Of a DNA stretch of 64,000 nt, positions 50,801 through 58,502 are shown one piece after another (the first letter of the stretch is position 1; every line of letters begins with the position of its first letter). The notes beneath the pieces are model-generated. The model searched no databases, was not told the origin of the DNA, and worked only from the letters and a program-made list of their open reading frames with translations. The stretch comes from an uncultured Prevotellaceae bacterium (GTDB lineage Bacteria; Bacteroidota; Bacteroidia; Bacteroidales; Bacteroidaceae). The stretch is from assembly GCA_902776545.1 (NCBI GenBank), contig CACYQO010000005.1, positions 1 through 64,000 of the forward strand. The letters run 5' to 3'. The position numbers and the translations under genes are program-made.

Positions 50801-50924
50801 CAGCGTGGATTTCGATGTCGAGGAAGGAGGAAAGAGGAACGAGGAAGGAGATATGTATGGCAAAGAGAAGCAATGTCACTCTCCGCCACCAAAGTAATCT
50901 CCTTCCTCGTTCCTCCTTCCTCAT
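47838..50924 (-). CDS. Propeller sensor with Y_Y_Y domain and AraC output, no kinase or receiver
   Basis: The 1028-residue protein has two-component-regulator propeller repeats (about 45-740: DSSGFLWISTYGGGLVRYD, DGRLWVGTVEGGLNLR, DGFLWMGCMQGLIKV), a Y_Y_Y domain (about 770-830), one membrane helix (SLLGILFVVLVLYIYNRWV, about 842-860), a helical linker and an AraC domain (MSRTVASKHLNAEAG...NITEIAYKVGFNDPKYFTRCF). The histidine kinase and receiver of classical hybrid regulators are absent. The N-terminus (MRKEERGRR ... ISFLVPLSSFL) is encoded by an inverted pair of four-heptamer arrays (50902-50929, 50820-50847); inserts EVKSEKWEVKSEKWEV (49531-49595) and DRSQESGVRRGDRSQESGV (49054-49124) are also repeats. 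It probably controls the neighbouring PUL. Confidence 0.88.
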   Translation of the reverse strand: MRKEERGRRLLWWRRVTLLLFAIHISFLVPLSSFLDIEIHAANLLTERYNLTYLDLSNGLPHNHVNDIFKDSSGFLWISTYGGGLVRYDGYGVMEPKLDLNSKSCRSIAEDDFHRLWVAFDEGINIIDLKTMRAVVPDHPGLRELLTLPSMKCYCDAMGRIWVVNDRQVSLITFDAQGQPDHIYNYPHPWRMLDIAICDVEGNGKPWIGIDGGLYRLVEKGGKLVREEISALLKPLQDHYITDILKRNNVVWITTNQGLFRYDPYLQKLTEYHHSTAPGSLSHVFLSSLAVTSDNRLLVGSLCGVNIYDDQTDSFTAWTTESPIPLKSDFVHCIRVWQGHIWIGTESGGIACLAPQRLLLRNSVHTSDPRSLSPNPVNAMLVEPDGRLWVGTVEGGLNLREKGTADFVHYTTANSGLSHNSVSALAADHHGKLWIGTWGGGVCVGSEKGEVKSEKWEVKSEKWEVRRLELQGEYQWRTGFVGALAVDSINDGLWIGSNAGLYFYDFKSRVMEDPFEGCRSLTGNIGAIVDHDGFLWMGCMQGLIKVDLNSGRQGHRPFKHELISHKLDDPDSRIVDKISSFCLAHDGTLWLGSNGYGLYRRRGDRSQESGVRRGDRSQESGVRREDVFEALTTEDGLAFGGVKGIVEDVNGRLWVTTQNGLSVYDPKTHVFSNYFESEGLVNHHFYWNSAARDASGVIYLGSEGGLIEVLGENTEAKANGQLVFTHLVVDNQDVTAGSEYLSEDISIAKSIQLREGNRSFSIAFSALDYGNEEQAMFSYRMKGLDDEWTPLKLGEHSVRYSALPAGHYIFEVKYVSSLSADQPAIASIDVNVSPAFWNSWWFRSLLGILFVVLVLYIYNRWVARLKRLEAEELLNPIRRVLEESEDPAQLQTRIQNILDNQQRYKHSVTKSVEADKEEVQKRTKPFMERVMEIMEANYMNSEFGVQEFCDALGMSRTVASKHLNAEAGVPVGQFIRNYRLNMAKELLSSKSGNRNITEIAYKVGFNDPKYFTRCFTKMFGVSPSRSAL

Positions 50925-50939
50925 TCCTCGAAAATAAAC

Positions 50940-52253
50940 TTACTTCTTAATTCCTGCGACGCAGACAGAGCCAATGAGGAAGCTGACGCCAGCGACAATC
51001 ATCATTGTGGACTGATGGCCACCTACCAGCGTCAGGACGACACCGCCTAATAGGGCCGCCACAATCTGAGGAATACAGATGGTGCCGTTGAAGAGTCCGA
51101 GGTAAGCGCCCATGTGGCCATAGCCCTGCAGGGCGTTCGTGACGAACGTGAACGGCATGGCGAGCATCGCAGCCCAGGCACAGCCAATCATCAGGAACGG
51201 GATGAACTGCAGATACTGGTTACTGATGAACGGTACGAGTGCAAAGCCGATACCACCGATCACCAGACTGACGGAATAAGCCAGCTTCGTATTCTTGAAC
51301 TGTGGCAGCAGAGCGGCCCAGACAACAGAGCCCACGGCCTGAACGGCAAAGAGGATACCCACCCAGTTACCTGCCTCCTGGAAGGCCTCACTGGAAGGAT
51401 CGGTCGTGTTCCACACCACCTCGGCGATGGCACCGGTCGTATAGTTCCACATATAGAGCATGGCTGCCCAGCAGAAGAACTGCACGAGTCCCACCTTCCA
51501 GAATGTCGAAGGCGCATTCTTCAGCAAAGTGATCCAGTTTCCGGAATCCTCTGAGTTCTCGGAGTTTTCGGAGTTCCCTGACGTAGGATTATATTCTGCA
51601 TAATCCTTCGGATTCCACTCCTTCACCTTCGAGGTGGTGTAGATGACACAGAGAATCAGGATGGCAGCACCGATATAGAACGACCAGATCACACTGTCGG
51701 GCACCACACCTTTCTCTGCCACATTGCTGATGCCGATAAATGTAAAGATGAAAGGGAACACAAAGCCCAGCACCGAACCGGCATTGCAAAGGAACGACTG
51801 GATGGAGTAGGCCTTGGCCTTCTGCTTCTCGTTCACCATGTCGCCCACCAGCATCTTAAACGGCTGCATCGCCATATTGATACTCGTGTCGAGGAACATC
51901 AGGGCAACCAGTCCGAACATCATGGCGGCACTGACCGTCAGTCCCAATGAGCCTGCATTTGGCAACAGGCACATCACCAGCACTGCGACGGCGGCTCCTA
52001 CAAACAGATAAGGAATACGACGTCCGAAGCGCGTCCATGTCTTATCCGACAGTGTTCCGACAATCGGTTGCACAAGGATACCCATCAACGGCGGAAGGAT
52101 CCAGAAATAACTCAGGTTGTGCGGGTCTGCGCCGAGTGTGGCGAAGATACGCGAGATGTTGGCACTCTGCAAAGCGTAAGCGATCTGCACGCCGAAGAAT
52201 CCGAAACTCAGATTCCACAATTTCCAAAAACTTAAATCAGGCTTCTGTTTCAT
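50940..52253 (-). CDS. MFS sugar transporter (glycoside-cation symporter type)
   Basis: The 437-residue inner-membrane protein has about 12 membrane segments. MKQKPDLSFWKLWNLSFGFFGVQIAYALQ, LMGILVQPIVGTLSDKTWTRFGRRIPY and MQPFKMLVGDMVNEKQKAKAY match maltose/sucrose-type transporters of Bacteroidota PULs. The central cytoplasmic loop holds a repeat-derived stretch, SGNSENSENSEDSGN, from 9-base GAGTT(C/T)TCG units (about 51550-51585). It lies 15 bp upstream of the propeller-AraC regulator gene in the same direction. Uptake of maltose or maltodextrin fits the starch locus across the LacI gene; inference. Confidence 0.85.
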   Translation of the reverse strand: MKQKPDLSFWKLWNLSFGFFGVQIAYALQSANISRIFATLGADPHNLSYFWILPPLMGILVQPIVGTLSDKTWTRFGRRIPYLFVGAAVAVLVMCLLPNAGSLGLTVSAAMMFGLVALMFLDTSINMAMQPFKMLVGDMVNEKQKAKAYSIQSFLCNAGSVLGFVFPFIFTFIGISNVAEKGVVPDSVIWSFYIGAAILILCVIYTTSKVKEWNPKDYAEYNPTSGNSENSENSEDSGNWITLLKNAPSTFWKVGLVQFFCWAAMLYMWNYTTGAIAEVVWNTTDPSSEAFQEAGNWVGILFAVQAVGSVVWAALLPQFKNTKLAYSVSLVIGGIGFALVPFISNQYLQFIPFLMIGCAWAAMLAMPFTFVTNALQGYGHMGAYLGLFNGTICIPQIVAALLGGVVLTLVGGHQSTMMIVAGVSFLIGSVCVAGIKK

Positions 52254-52267
52254 AATTATATCATTTT

Positions 52268-52622
52268 TTATTGCATCAGATGGACACGGAATTATACGGA
52301 GGATTGTCAGGGTGCTTATTCTTCGCTTCGAGCGGATAGTCCAAGCAGACGTTTGAACCCCGAACCTTCTTGTTGGCTAAAATTGAGAATATAGCCGACT
52401 TTACTATGCGTCAGGTTGATGTAGTCTTTCTGACGGACATAGGGAATCCCCATCTCCTCAAGTTCTATGCATAGTGCATTTTCGTAGACTTTCTCTGCCA
52501 AGCCTTTTCCTAAAATCCTTTGCACATTATAATATGCATTGATTACCTTCCTTGACAACTCTTCATATATCAACATATTCTTCCTTTTTTCAGTGTTGTT
52601 CCGTGTTCATCCGATGCAATAA
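52268..52622. repeat. 24-bp terminal inverted repeats around a GxxExxY fragment
   Basis: TTATTGCATCAGATGGACAC plus GGAA (52268-52291) is the reverse complement of 52599-52622 with two mismatches. Only the GxxExxY remnant lies between. The core (GAACACGGA / TCCGTGTTC) is related to an inverted pair inside the Memo-AMMECR1 gene. Confidence 0.8.
52316..52576 (-). pseudogene. GxxExxY protein with internal deletion
   Basis: The N-terminus MLIYEELSRKVINAYYNVQRI and the signature GLAEKVYENAL (G-x-x-E-x-x-Y) define the family, and the C-terminus GYILNFSQQEGSGFKRLL corresponds to the usual LLINFG...FKRL end. The central PD-(D/E)XK-like part, about 40 residues expected between QKDYI and NLTHSKVG, is missing, so the protein (86 residues against about 125) lacks its nuclease-like core. 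Confidence 0.75.
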
Positions 52623-52626
52623 ACCA

Positions 52627-53652
52627 TTACCGTGTAGTTCCGCGGATGATGAGGCGGGTGCGGACGACGCGTTTCTCCACCTTCTCCATAGGGATGAGGC
52701 CTTCCACCTTGTCCATCAGAATCTCGGCAGCCTCCTCACCTACCCGATGGCCACGCTGTTCAACCGTTGTCAGCATCGGATCACAGGCCACAGCACGCTG
52801 TCCGTTGGTGAAACCGCAGATGCTGATATCCTCAGGCACCTTGTAACCAGAGTGCTTGGCCGTATAGAGAATGCCGATGGCCGTATCATCATTTACGGCG
52901 AAGAAACCGTCAGGCCGCTGTTCCAAAGCCAGGATCTCCGGGGTCAGCACCTCGGCATCCTCACGATTGTCACAGACACGGATAATCTCCTCATCCACCT
53001 TCAGTCCGTGTTTCAGCAAGGCATCTTTATAACCATTGAAACGGTTCTTCGAAATCTCAAGCTGCAAGGGACCGCCATAAAAGGCAATCCGCTTACATCC
53101 CGTCTCTATCAGATGGGTCACGGCGTTATAGGCACCCATATAGTCGTCGACCACCACACGACTGGCATTCACGCCCGTACAGATACGGTCATAGAACACA
53201 ATGGGGATACCCGCATCAATCAGCCTCTGATAGTGCTCGTAGTTCTTGGTATCCTTCGCCTGCGACACGATGATACCACAGACCTTATAACGATGGAAGT
53301 TCTCGCAGATCCGCACCTCACGCTCATACTGTTCCCCGCTCAGGGCCACCATGATCCGGTAGCCACGGGCGGCGGCAGCCTCCTCAATACCTGTCAGGAT
53401 CGACGAGAAATAATAATGGGTAAACTCCGGCACGATGACACCGATGACTCTCTGCGGCATCACCCGGCTGTGGCGTAAGGCTTCGCCGATGGCATTCGGA
53501 TAGAAGTTATGCTCACGGGCATACTGCTGAATAGCCTTCCGACGCTCTTCGCTGATACGGGGAGAATCCTTCAGGGCACGCGACACCGTCGCCACGGAAA
53601 TTCCGAACTCCCGGGCTATGTCCTTCATTGTCATTGGTGCTTTCTCTTCCAT
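52627..53652 (-). CDS. LacI-family transcriptional regulator
   Basis: The 341-residue protein has the LacI helix-turn-helix and hinge (MTMKDIAREFGISVATVSRALKDSPRISEERRKAIQQYA) and a periplasmic-binding-like sugar-sensing core (VIGVIVPEFTHYYFSSILTGIEEAAAARGY; FFAVNDDTAIGILY; DISICGFTNGQRAVACDPMLTTV). It is divergent from the starch susC, and the shared 200-bp gap contains a perfect 16-bp palindrome (53737-53752) fitting a LacI-type operator. Start MEEKAPMTM at 53652; Met 8 is possible. Confidence 0.93.
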   Translation of the reverse strand: MEEKAPMTMKDIAREFGISVATVSRALKDSPRISEERRKAIQQYAREHNFYPNAIGEALRHSRVMPQRVIGVIVPEFTHYYFSSILTGIEEAAAARGYRIMVALSGEQYEREVRICENFHRYKVCGIIVSQAKDTKNYEHYQRLIDAGIPIVFYDRICTGVNASRVVVDDYMGAYNAVTHLIETGCKRIAFYGGPLQLEISKNRFNGYKDALLKHGLKVDEEIIRVCDNREDAEVLTPEILALEQRPDGFFAVNDDTAIGILYTAKHSGYKVPEDISICGFTNGQRAVACDPMLTTVEQRGHRVGEEAAEILMDKVEGLIPMEKVEKRVVRTRLIIRGTTR

Positions 53653-53673
53653 CGGTTTCTAACTATTCCGATG

Positions 53674-53681
53674 CAAAGTTA
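53674..53681 (-). promoter_or_regulatory. Promoter -7 box (TAACTTTG) of the lacI-type gene
   Basis: TAACTTTG on the minus strand, 21 bases before the start codon. Confidence 0.55.
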
Positions 53682-53736
53682 CGAAAAAGTTTATGAATAA
53701 TTACATATACCTTATTATTATTATATATAATCGCTC

Positions 53737-53752
53737 ATGCAAACGTTTGCAT
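53737..53752. promoter_or_regulatory. LacI-type operator, perfect 16-bp palindrome
   Basis: ATGCAAACGTTTGCAT has the central CG and GCAAACG/CGTTTGC halves typical of LacI/GalR-family sites and lies between the divergent regulator and susC genes. It is about 55 bp upstream of both -7 boxes. Confidence 0.75.
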
Positions 53753-53805
53753 GGCAGAATAATATCTTTTTATGCAAAAAAAGTACAACGTATCAAAAAG
53801 TAACG

Positions 53806-53813
53806 TAACTTTG
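53806..53813 (+). promoter_or_regulatory. Promoter -7 box (TAACTTTG) of the starch susC operon
   Basis: TAACTTTG lies 40 bases before the susC start. The -33 position is poor, consistent with an activated promoter. Confidence 0.55.
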
Positions 53814-53853
53814 CACCAGAATAACTATACAACAGAATCGATAACTCTAATTA

Positions 53854-56799
53854 ATGCAAATGATGAAGCAGGTAAACATTCAATTTCCGCTTAGGATGCT
53901 CGGCCTCATTTTAGGGCTGTTCCTATCCGTGAGTGCCTTTGCTCAGATTGAGGTTAAAGGCCATGTGAAAGATGCTACAGGCGAAGCTATTATCGGCGCA
54001 ACGGTTCGTGTGGACGGTACACAGACGGCCACCGTAACGGACTTCGACGGTAATTTCGTGCTAAAAGCTAATCAGGGTGCAAACATCACCATCTCTTATG
54101 TTGGCTATCAGAACGCCACAGTGAAGGCGGCACCCAGTGTAGAGGTTACGCTCGTTGACGACGAGACTGTTCTGCAGGACGTCGTAGTGATCGGTTACGG
54201 TTCCGTCCGTAAGAGCGATGCAACGGGTAGCGTAACGTCAGTAGAGGCAGACCAGTTGAACAAGGGTCTTGCCACTTCTCCGGCAGATCTGCTGCAGGGT
54301 AAGACCCCTGGTGTACAGGTCACAACCAACAGTGGTGCCCCCGGTGCTGGTGCAAAGATCCGTATTCGTGGTGGTTCGTCACTGTCAGCCTCTAACGACC
54401 CGCTGATCGTGATCGACGGTCTGCCTATCAGCTCGACTGAAATCTCGGGCGGTGACTTGCTGAACACCATCAACCCGAACGACATCGAGAGCTTCTCTAT
54501 CCTGAAGGATGCTTCTGCCACCGCTATCTACGGTAGCCGCGCTTCTAACGGTGTGATCCTGATCACCACCAAGAAGGGTAAGGCAGGTGCGAAGCCCCGT
54601 ATCAATGTTGACATGAGCGGTACATTCAAGACCGTTGCCAAGAAGGTGGACGTGCTCAGCGCAGAAGCCTTCCGTGACTTCTTTATGGCCAACTACGGTG
54701 ACAATGCCGATGCCGTGGCTGCTTTAGGCAATGCCAACACGAAATGGCAGGACGAGATCTACCGCAATGCCTTTGCTGAGGAAATCAACGCCAGTGTGAC
54801 GGGCGGGTATGTCTCTAAGGAGCAGGTCTTCAAGATGCCTTACCGTGTCAGTGCAGGTTTCCTGAACAACGACGGTACACTGAAGACTACGGGCATGACG
54901 CGTGGGACTCTTGGCTTCAACCTGACCCCGACACTGCTCAACGACCGCCTGACCATCAATCTGAATGCCAAAGGCGTGTTCACACATAACAAGTTCGCTG
55001 ACGAGGGTGCTATCGGTGCAGCCGTACAGTATAATCCTCTGAAGCCCGTTGACCACAAATGGGAAAGCAACGGGGCGCCCAACACGATGTCGACACTGAA
55101 CCCCGTGGCCATGCTCAACGAGCAGCACAAGAGCTCTTACATCCGGAGGTTCATCGGTAACGCCCAGTTCGACTACAAGTTCAAGTTCCTCGACGGCCTC
55201 CGCGCCAACCTGAACCTCGGTATCGACTACTCGACGACCTCGGGCTGGAACGTGACGGACGAGGGCAGTGAGATCTCTTATCACAACAAGGTGGAGAATG
55301 GGACCGGCCTCTGGGAGAAATACACGCAGAAGCGTAATGACAAGACCTTGGAGTTCTACCTCGCATACGCCAGGGAACTGAAGGAGATCTACAGCCGCTT
55401 CGACGTCCTCGCCGGTTACAGCTGGCAGCACTTCCACAATGAGACGACGAGCGAGAAGGAATCAAACGACGGGAATCACACACGTTTGTATGGCGATCCC
55501 ACGCTCTTCAAGACTGAGAGCTACCTCATCTCATTCTACGGCCGTCTGAACTGGACGCTGATGGACCGCTACCTGCTGACGTTTACCATCCGTGATGACG
55601 GTACTTCGCGTTTCCAGAACAACAAGTGGGGCGTGTTCCCCTCTGCAGCTCTTGCATGGCGCGTGAATGAAGAGCCGTTCCTGAAGAATGTTGACTGGCT
55701 CTCGAACCTGAAGCTCCGCTTAGGCTGGGGTATCACTGGTCAGCAGAACATCAACCAGGGTGACTATCCTTCTATCGCCACTTATCACACTAACCAGCAT
55801 GGTTCATACTACTGGTTCGGCAATAATGAAATTATTCCTATCACTCCGAAGGGCTATGCAGCCCAGATCAAGTGGGAGGAGACCACTACTTATAACATCG
55901 GTTTGGACTTCGGTTTCATGCGCAACCGCATCAACGGTAGCATCGACGTTTACAAGCGCAAGACGAACGACTTGCTGAACAGAGTGCCTGTGGCTGCTGG
56001 AACGAACCTGACCAACTACCTGCTGATGAATGTAGGCGACATGGAGAACAAGGGTATCGAGGTAGCCTTGAACGTGGTGCCTTTCGAGAAGAAGGAGCTG
56101 CGCTGGGAACTTGGTGTCAACGTTTCATACAACAAGAATGAGATTACCAAACTGACCGCCAGCGACGATCCCAGCTATCCAGGCGTTGAGACCGGCGGCA
56201 TCTCGGGCGGTGTGGGTAATAACATCCAGATCCAGAAAGTGGGTAACCCCATCAACTCGTTCTACGTGCTGCAGCAGGTTTACGACGAGGCAGGCAAGCC
56301 GTTAGAGGGTGTCTATGTGGACCGTAACCATGACGGCCAGATCACTGACGACGACCGTTACGTTTACTACAAGCCCGACGCTGACGTGAACATCGGCTTC
56401 AACACCGAGCTGAACTACAAGAAGTGGACCCTGTCTGCCGCCTTCCGCGCCAGCTTAGGCAACTACGTTTACAACAACGTAGCCTCGAACACGGAGATGA
56501 AGGCCGATATGTGGACCAACAACTTCATCTGTAACCGTGTGTCGACTGCACCTGAGACGAACTTCCAACAGGCTCAGTACAAGAGTGACTACTATGTGCA
56601 GAACGCTTCGTTCCTGAAGCTCGACAAGGTGACATTAGCTTACAACATTGCATCTTGGGTACGCGTAAACTTCACCGCACAGAATGTGTTCACCATCACG
56701 AAGTACAAGGGTGTGGATCCTGAAGTGGCCAACGGTATCGACAACAACATGTACCCCCGCTCAAGGAACTTCATCTTAGGTGCAAGCTTTAACTTTTAA
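53854..56799 (+). CDS. susC: SusC-like TonB-dependent transporter of the starch locus
   Basis: The 981-residue protein has signal peptide MMKQVNIQFPLRMLGLILGL..., carboxypeptidase-like domain (VKGHVKDATGEAIIGATVRV), plug with VVVIGYGSVRKSDATGSV, LLQGKTPGVQVTTNSGAPGA, DIESFSILKDASATAIYGSR, and a barrel ending RNFILGASFNF. It is followed by SusD, SusE-like, SusF-like and GH13 genes, so maltooligosaccharides are the likely cargo. Start at 53854 or 53860. Confidence 0.93.
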   Translation: MQMMKQVNIQFPLRMLGLILGLFLSVSAFAQIEVKGHVKDATGEAIIGATVRVDGTQTATVTDFDGNFVLKANQGANITISYVGYQNATVKAAPSVEVTLVDDETVLQDVVVIGYGSVRKSDATGSVTSVEADQLNKGLATSPADLLQGKTPGVQVTTNSGAPGAGAKIRIRGGSSLSASNDPLIVIDGLPISSTEISGGDLLNTINPNDIESFSILKDASATAIYGSRASNGVILITTKKGKAGAKPRINVDMSGTFKTVAKKVDVLSAEAFRDFFMANYGDNADAVAALGNANTKWQDEIYRNAFAEEINASVTGGYVSKEQVFKMPYRVSAGFLNNDGTLKTTGMTRGTLGFNLTPTLLNDRLTINLNAKGVFTHNKFADEGAIGAAVQYNPLKPVDHKWESNGAPNTMSTLNPVAMLNEQHKSSYIRRFIGNAQFDYKFKFLDGLRANLNLGIDYSTTSGWNVTDEGSEISYHNKVENGTGLWEKYTQKRNDKTLEFYLAYARELKEIYSRFDVLAGYSWQHFHNETTSEKESNDGNHTRLYGDPTLFKTESYLISFYGRLNWTLMDRYLLTFTIRDDGTSRFQNNKWGVFPSAALAWRVNEEPFLKNVDWLSNLKLRLGWGITGQQNINQGDYPSIATYHTNQHGSYYWFGNNEIIPITPKGYAAQIKWEETTTYNIGLDFGFMRNRINGSIDVYKRKTNDLLNRVPVAAGTNLTNYLLMNVGDMENKGIEVALNVVPFEKKELRWELGVNVSYNKNEITKLTASDDPSYPGVETGGISGGVGNNIQIQKVGNPINSFYVLQQVYDEAGKPLEGVYVDRNHDGQITDDDRYVYYKPDADVNIGFNTELNYKKWTLSAAFRASLGNYVYNNVASNTEMKADMWTNNFICNRVSTAPETNFQQAQYKSDYYVQNASFLKLDKVTLAYNIASWVRVNFTAQNVFTITKYKGVDPEVANGIDNNMYPRSRNFILGASFNF

Positions 56800-56846
56800 A
56801 AGGTAAAAAGGTAAAAAAGTAAAAAAGTAAATTGGAGGACAAGAAT

Positions 56847-58412
56847 ATGAAATTCAACATAAAGAAAAACGGAATTTATAGTTTTGCCTTTGCCACTGCC
56901 GTGTCGCTGACAGCATGTACGGGTGACCTGAAGGTGACCCCCATCGACCCGAACCTCGACACGCCGGAGAATGTGCTTACCAGCACTCAGGCATACAACC
57001 AGTTGTTGGCAAAATGTTACTCGGCTCTCTCAGTAAGCTCTCCTGACGGCGATAGCGGTTCCCCTGATATTGAGGGTATCGACGGTGGCTTCGGTCAGTA
57101 TCTGCGCGCCCTGTTCAACCTGCAGGTGCTGCCTACCGACGAGGCCGTAATCGGGTGGAACGACCAGACGCTGAAAGACCTGCACGGACTGCAGTGGACA
57201 TCGAGTGACGTGTTCGTCAGCGCTTGCTACAGCCGTGTGTTCTATGAGATTTCTCTCTGCAATGAGGTGATCCGCAGAATTGATCAGGCGGGCAGCAACG
57301 ACGCCGCCATGCAGCAGTATCGCGCCGAGGCCCGTGCCGTTCGCGGACTGGCCTATCTGCACGCCATCGATCTGTTCGGCAATGTGCCTTTCACCGACGA
57401 GAGTTCTGAAGTAGGCGGTGCCAATCCTCAGCAGATCAGCCGCGCCGAGCTCTTCAATTGGTTGGCGAATGATATGGAGGAAACAGCACAGCAACTGCCC
57501 TCTGATCCCGAGAAGTACCGCGCCGGTAAGGGTCTGTGCTACATGATCCTGGCCAAGCTCTACCTGAACGCCGCTGTATATACCGGCACGCCCAACTATC
57601 AGAAGTGCGCCGAGTACTGCCAGAAGATTATCGACTTAGGCTACAAACTGGAGTCTGCCAACGACTACTGGAAGCTCTTCTGCGCCGACAACGACCAGAT
57701 GTTAGGCGTAGGCCACGAGATTATCTTCAGCGTCTATCAGGATCACATCAACACACAGGCTTACGGTGGTACGACCTATATCATCAACGGCCAGGTGGGT
57801 GGTAACATGAACTATACCGACTACGGTCTTGGCGGCAACGGCTGGGGCGGTCTTCGCGTGACACCGCAGTTTGTCGACAAGTTCGAAGACGGTGACCAGC
57901 GTGCCACATTCTTCACCGACGGCCAGTCGAAGGAGATTATCGACATCAGCGACTTCTTCAGCGGCTATGCCTTCACGAAGTTCACCAACCTGAAGGCCGA
58001 CGGTAGCGTGCTGTCTGATGCCAATTCATTCCCCGACACCGACTTCCCCGTGTTCCGTCTGGGTGATGTCTATCTGATGCTTGCAGAGTGTGAAGTTGTG
58101 GGCGGCGTGAGCTGCGACGGTATCGCCAAGTTCAATGCCATCCGCGAACGTGCAGGCGTTGCAGCCATCGCCAATCCCTCCAAGTCGGACATCATCAACG
58201 AGCGTGCCCGTGAGTTAGCTTGGGAGTGCCATCGCCGCTCTGACCTCGTTCGCTTCGGTCTGCTGACCACTGACAGCTATCTCTGGTCACACAAGGGTAT
58301 GAACAGCAACGTTGGCACGCCTCACAGTGTGGACGGGAAATACAACCTGTATCCATTGGCATCAAGCGACGTGATTTCGAACCCGAACCTCACACAGAAT
58401 CCGGGATATTGA
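56847..58412 (+). CDS. susD: SusD-like starch-binding lipoprotein
   Basis: From ATG 56847 (MKFNIKKNGIYSFAFATAVS with lipobox TAC) the protein has 521 residues. SusD family features: NVLTSTQAYNQLLAKCYSAL, YRAEARAVRGLAYLHAIDLFGNVPF, GLCYMILAKLYLNAAVYTG and the C-terminal GIAKFNAIRERAGVAAIANP...INERARELAWECHRRSDLVRFG. The gap to susC holds GTAAAAA-type heptamers (56801-56830), as in the other SusC-SusD pair. The in-frame extension to 56832 lacks a signal. Confidence 0.93.
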   Translation: MKFNIKKNGIYSFAFATAVSLTACTGDLKVTPIDPNLDTPENVLTSTQAYNQLLAKCYSALSVSSPDGDSGSPDIEGIDGGFGQYLRALFNLQVLPTDEAVIGWNDQTLKDLHGLQWTSSDVFVSACYSRVFYEISLCNEVIRRIDQAGSNDAAMQQYRAEARAVRGLAYLHAIDLFGNVPFTDESSEVGGANPQQISRAELFNWLANDMEETAQQLPSDPEKYRAGKGLCYMILAKLYLNAAVYTGTPNYQKCAEYCQKIIDLGYKLESANDYWKLFCADNDQMLGVGHEIIFSVYQDHINTQAYGGTTYIINGQVGGNMNYTDYGLGGNGWGGLRVTPQFVDKFEDGDQRATFFTDGQSKEIIDISDFFSGYAFTKFTNLKADGSVLSDANSFPDTDFPVFRLGDVYLMLAECEVVGGVSCDGIAKFNAIRERAGVAAIANPSKSDIINERARELAWECHRRSDLVRFGLLTTDSYLWSHKGMNSNVGTPHSVDGKYNLYPLASSDVISNPNLTQNPGY

Positions 58413-58502
58413 AAAATTAAAAAATTAAGAAATTATAAAATTATAAGATTATAAGATTATAAAATTATAAGATTATAAAATTAAAAAATTGAAAGGAAGA
58501 TT

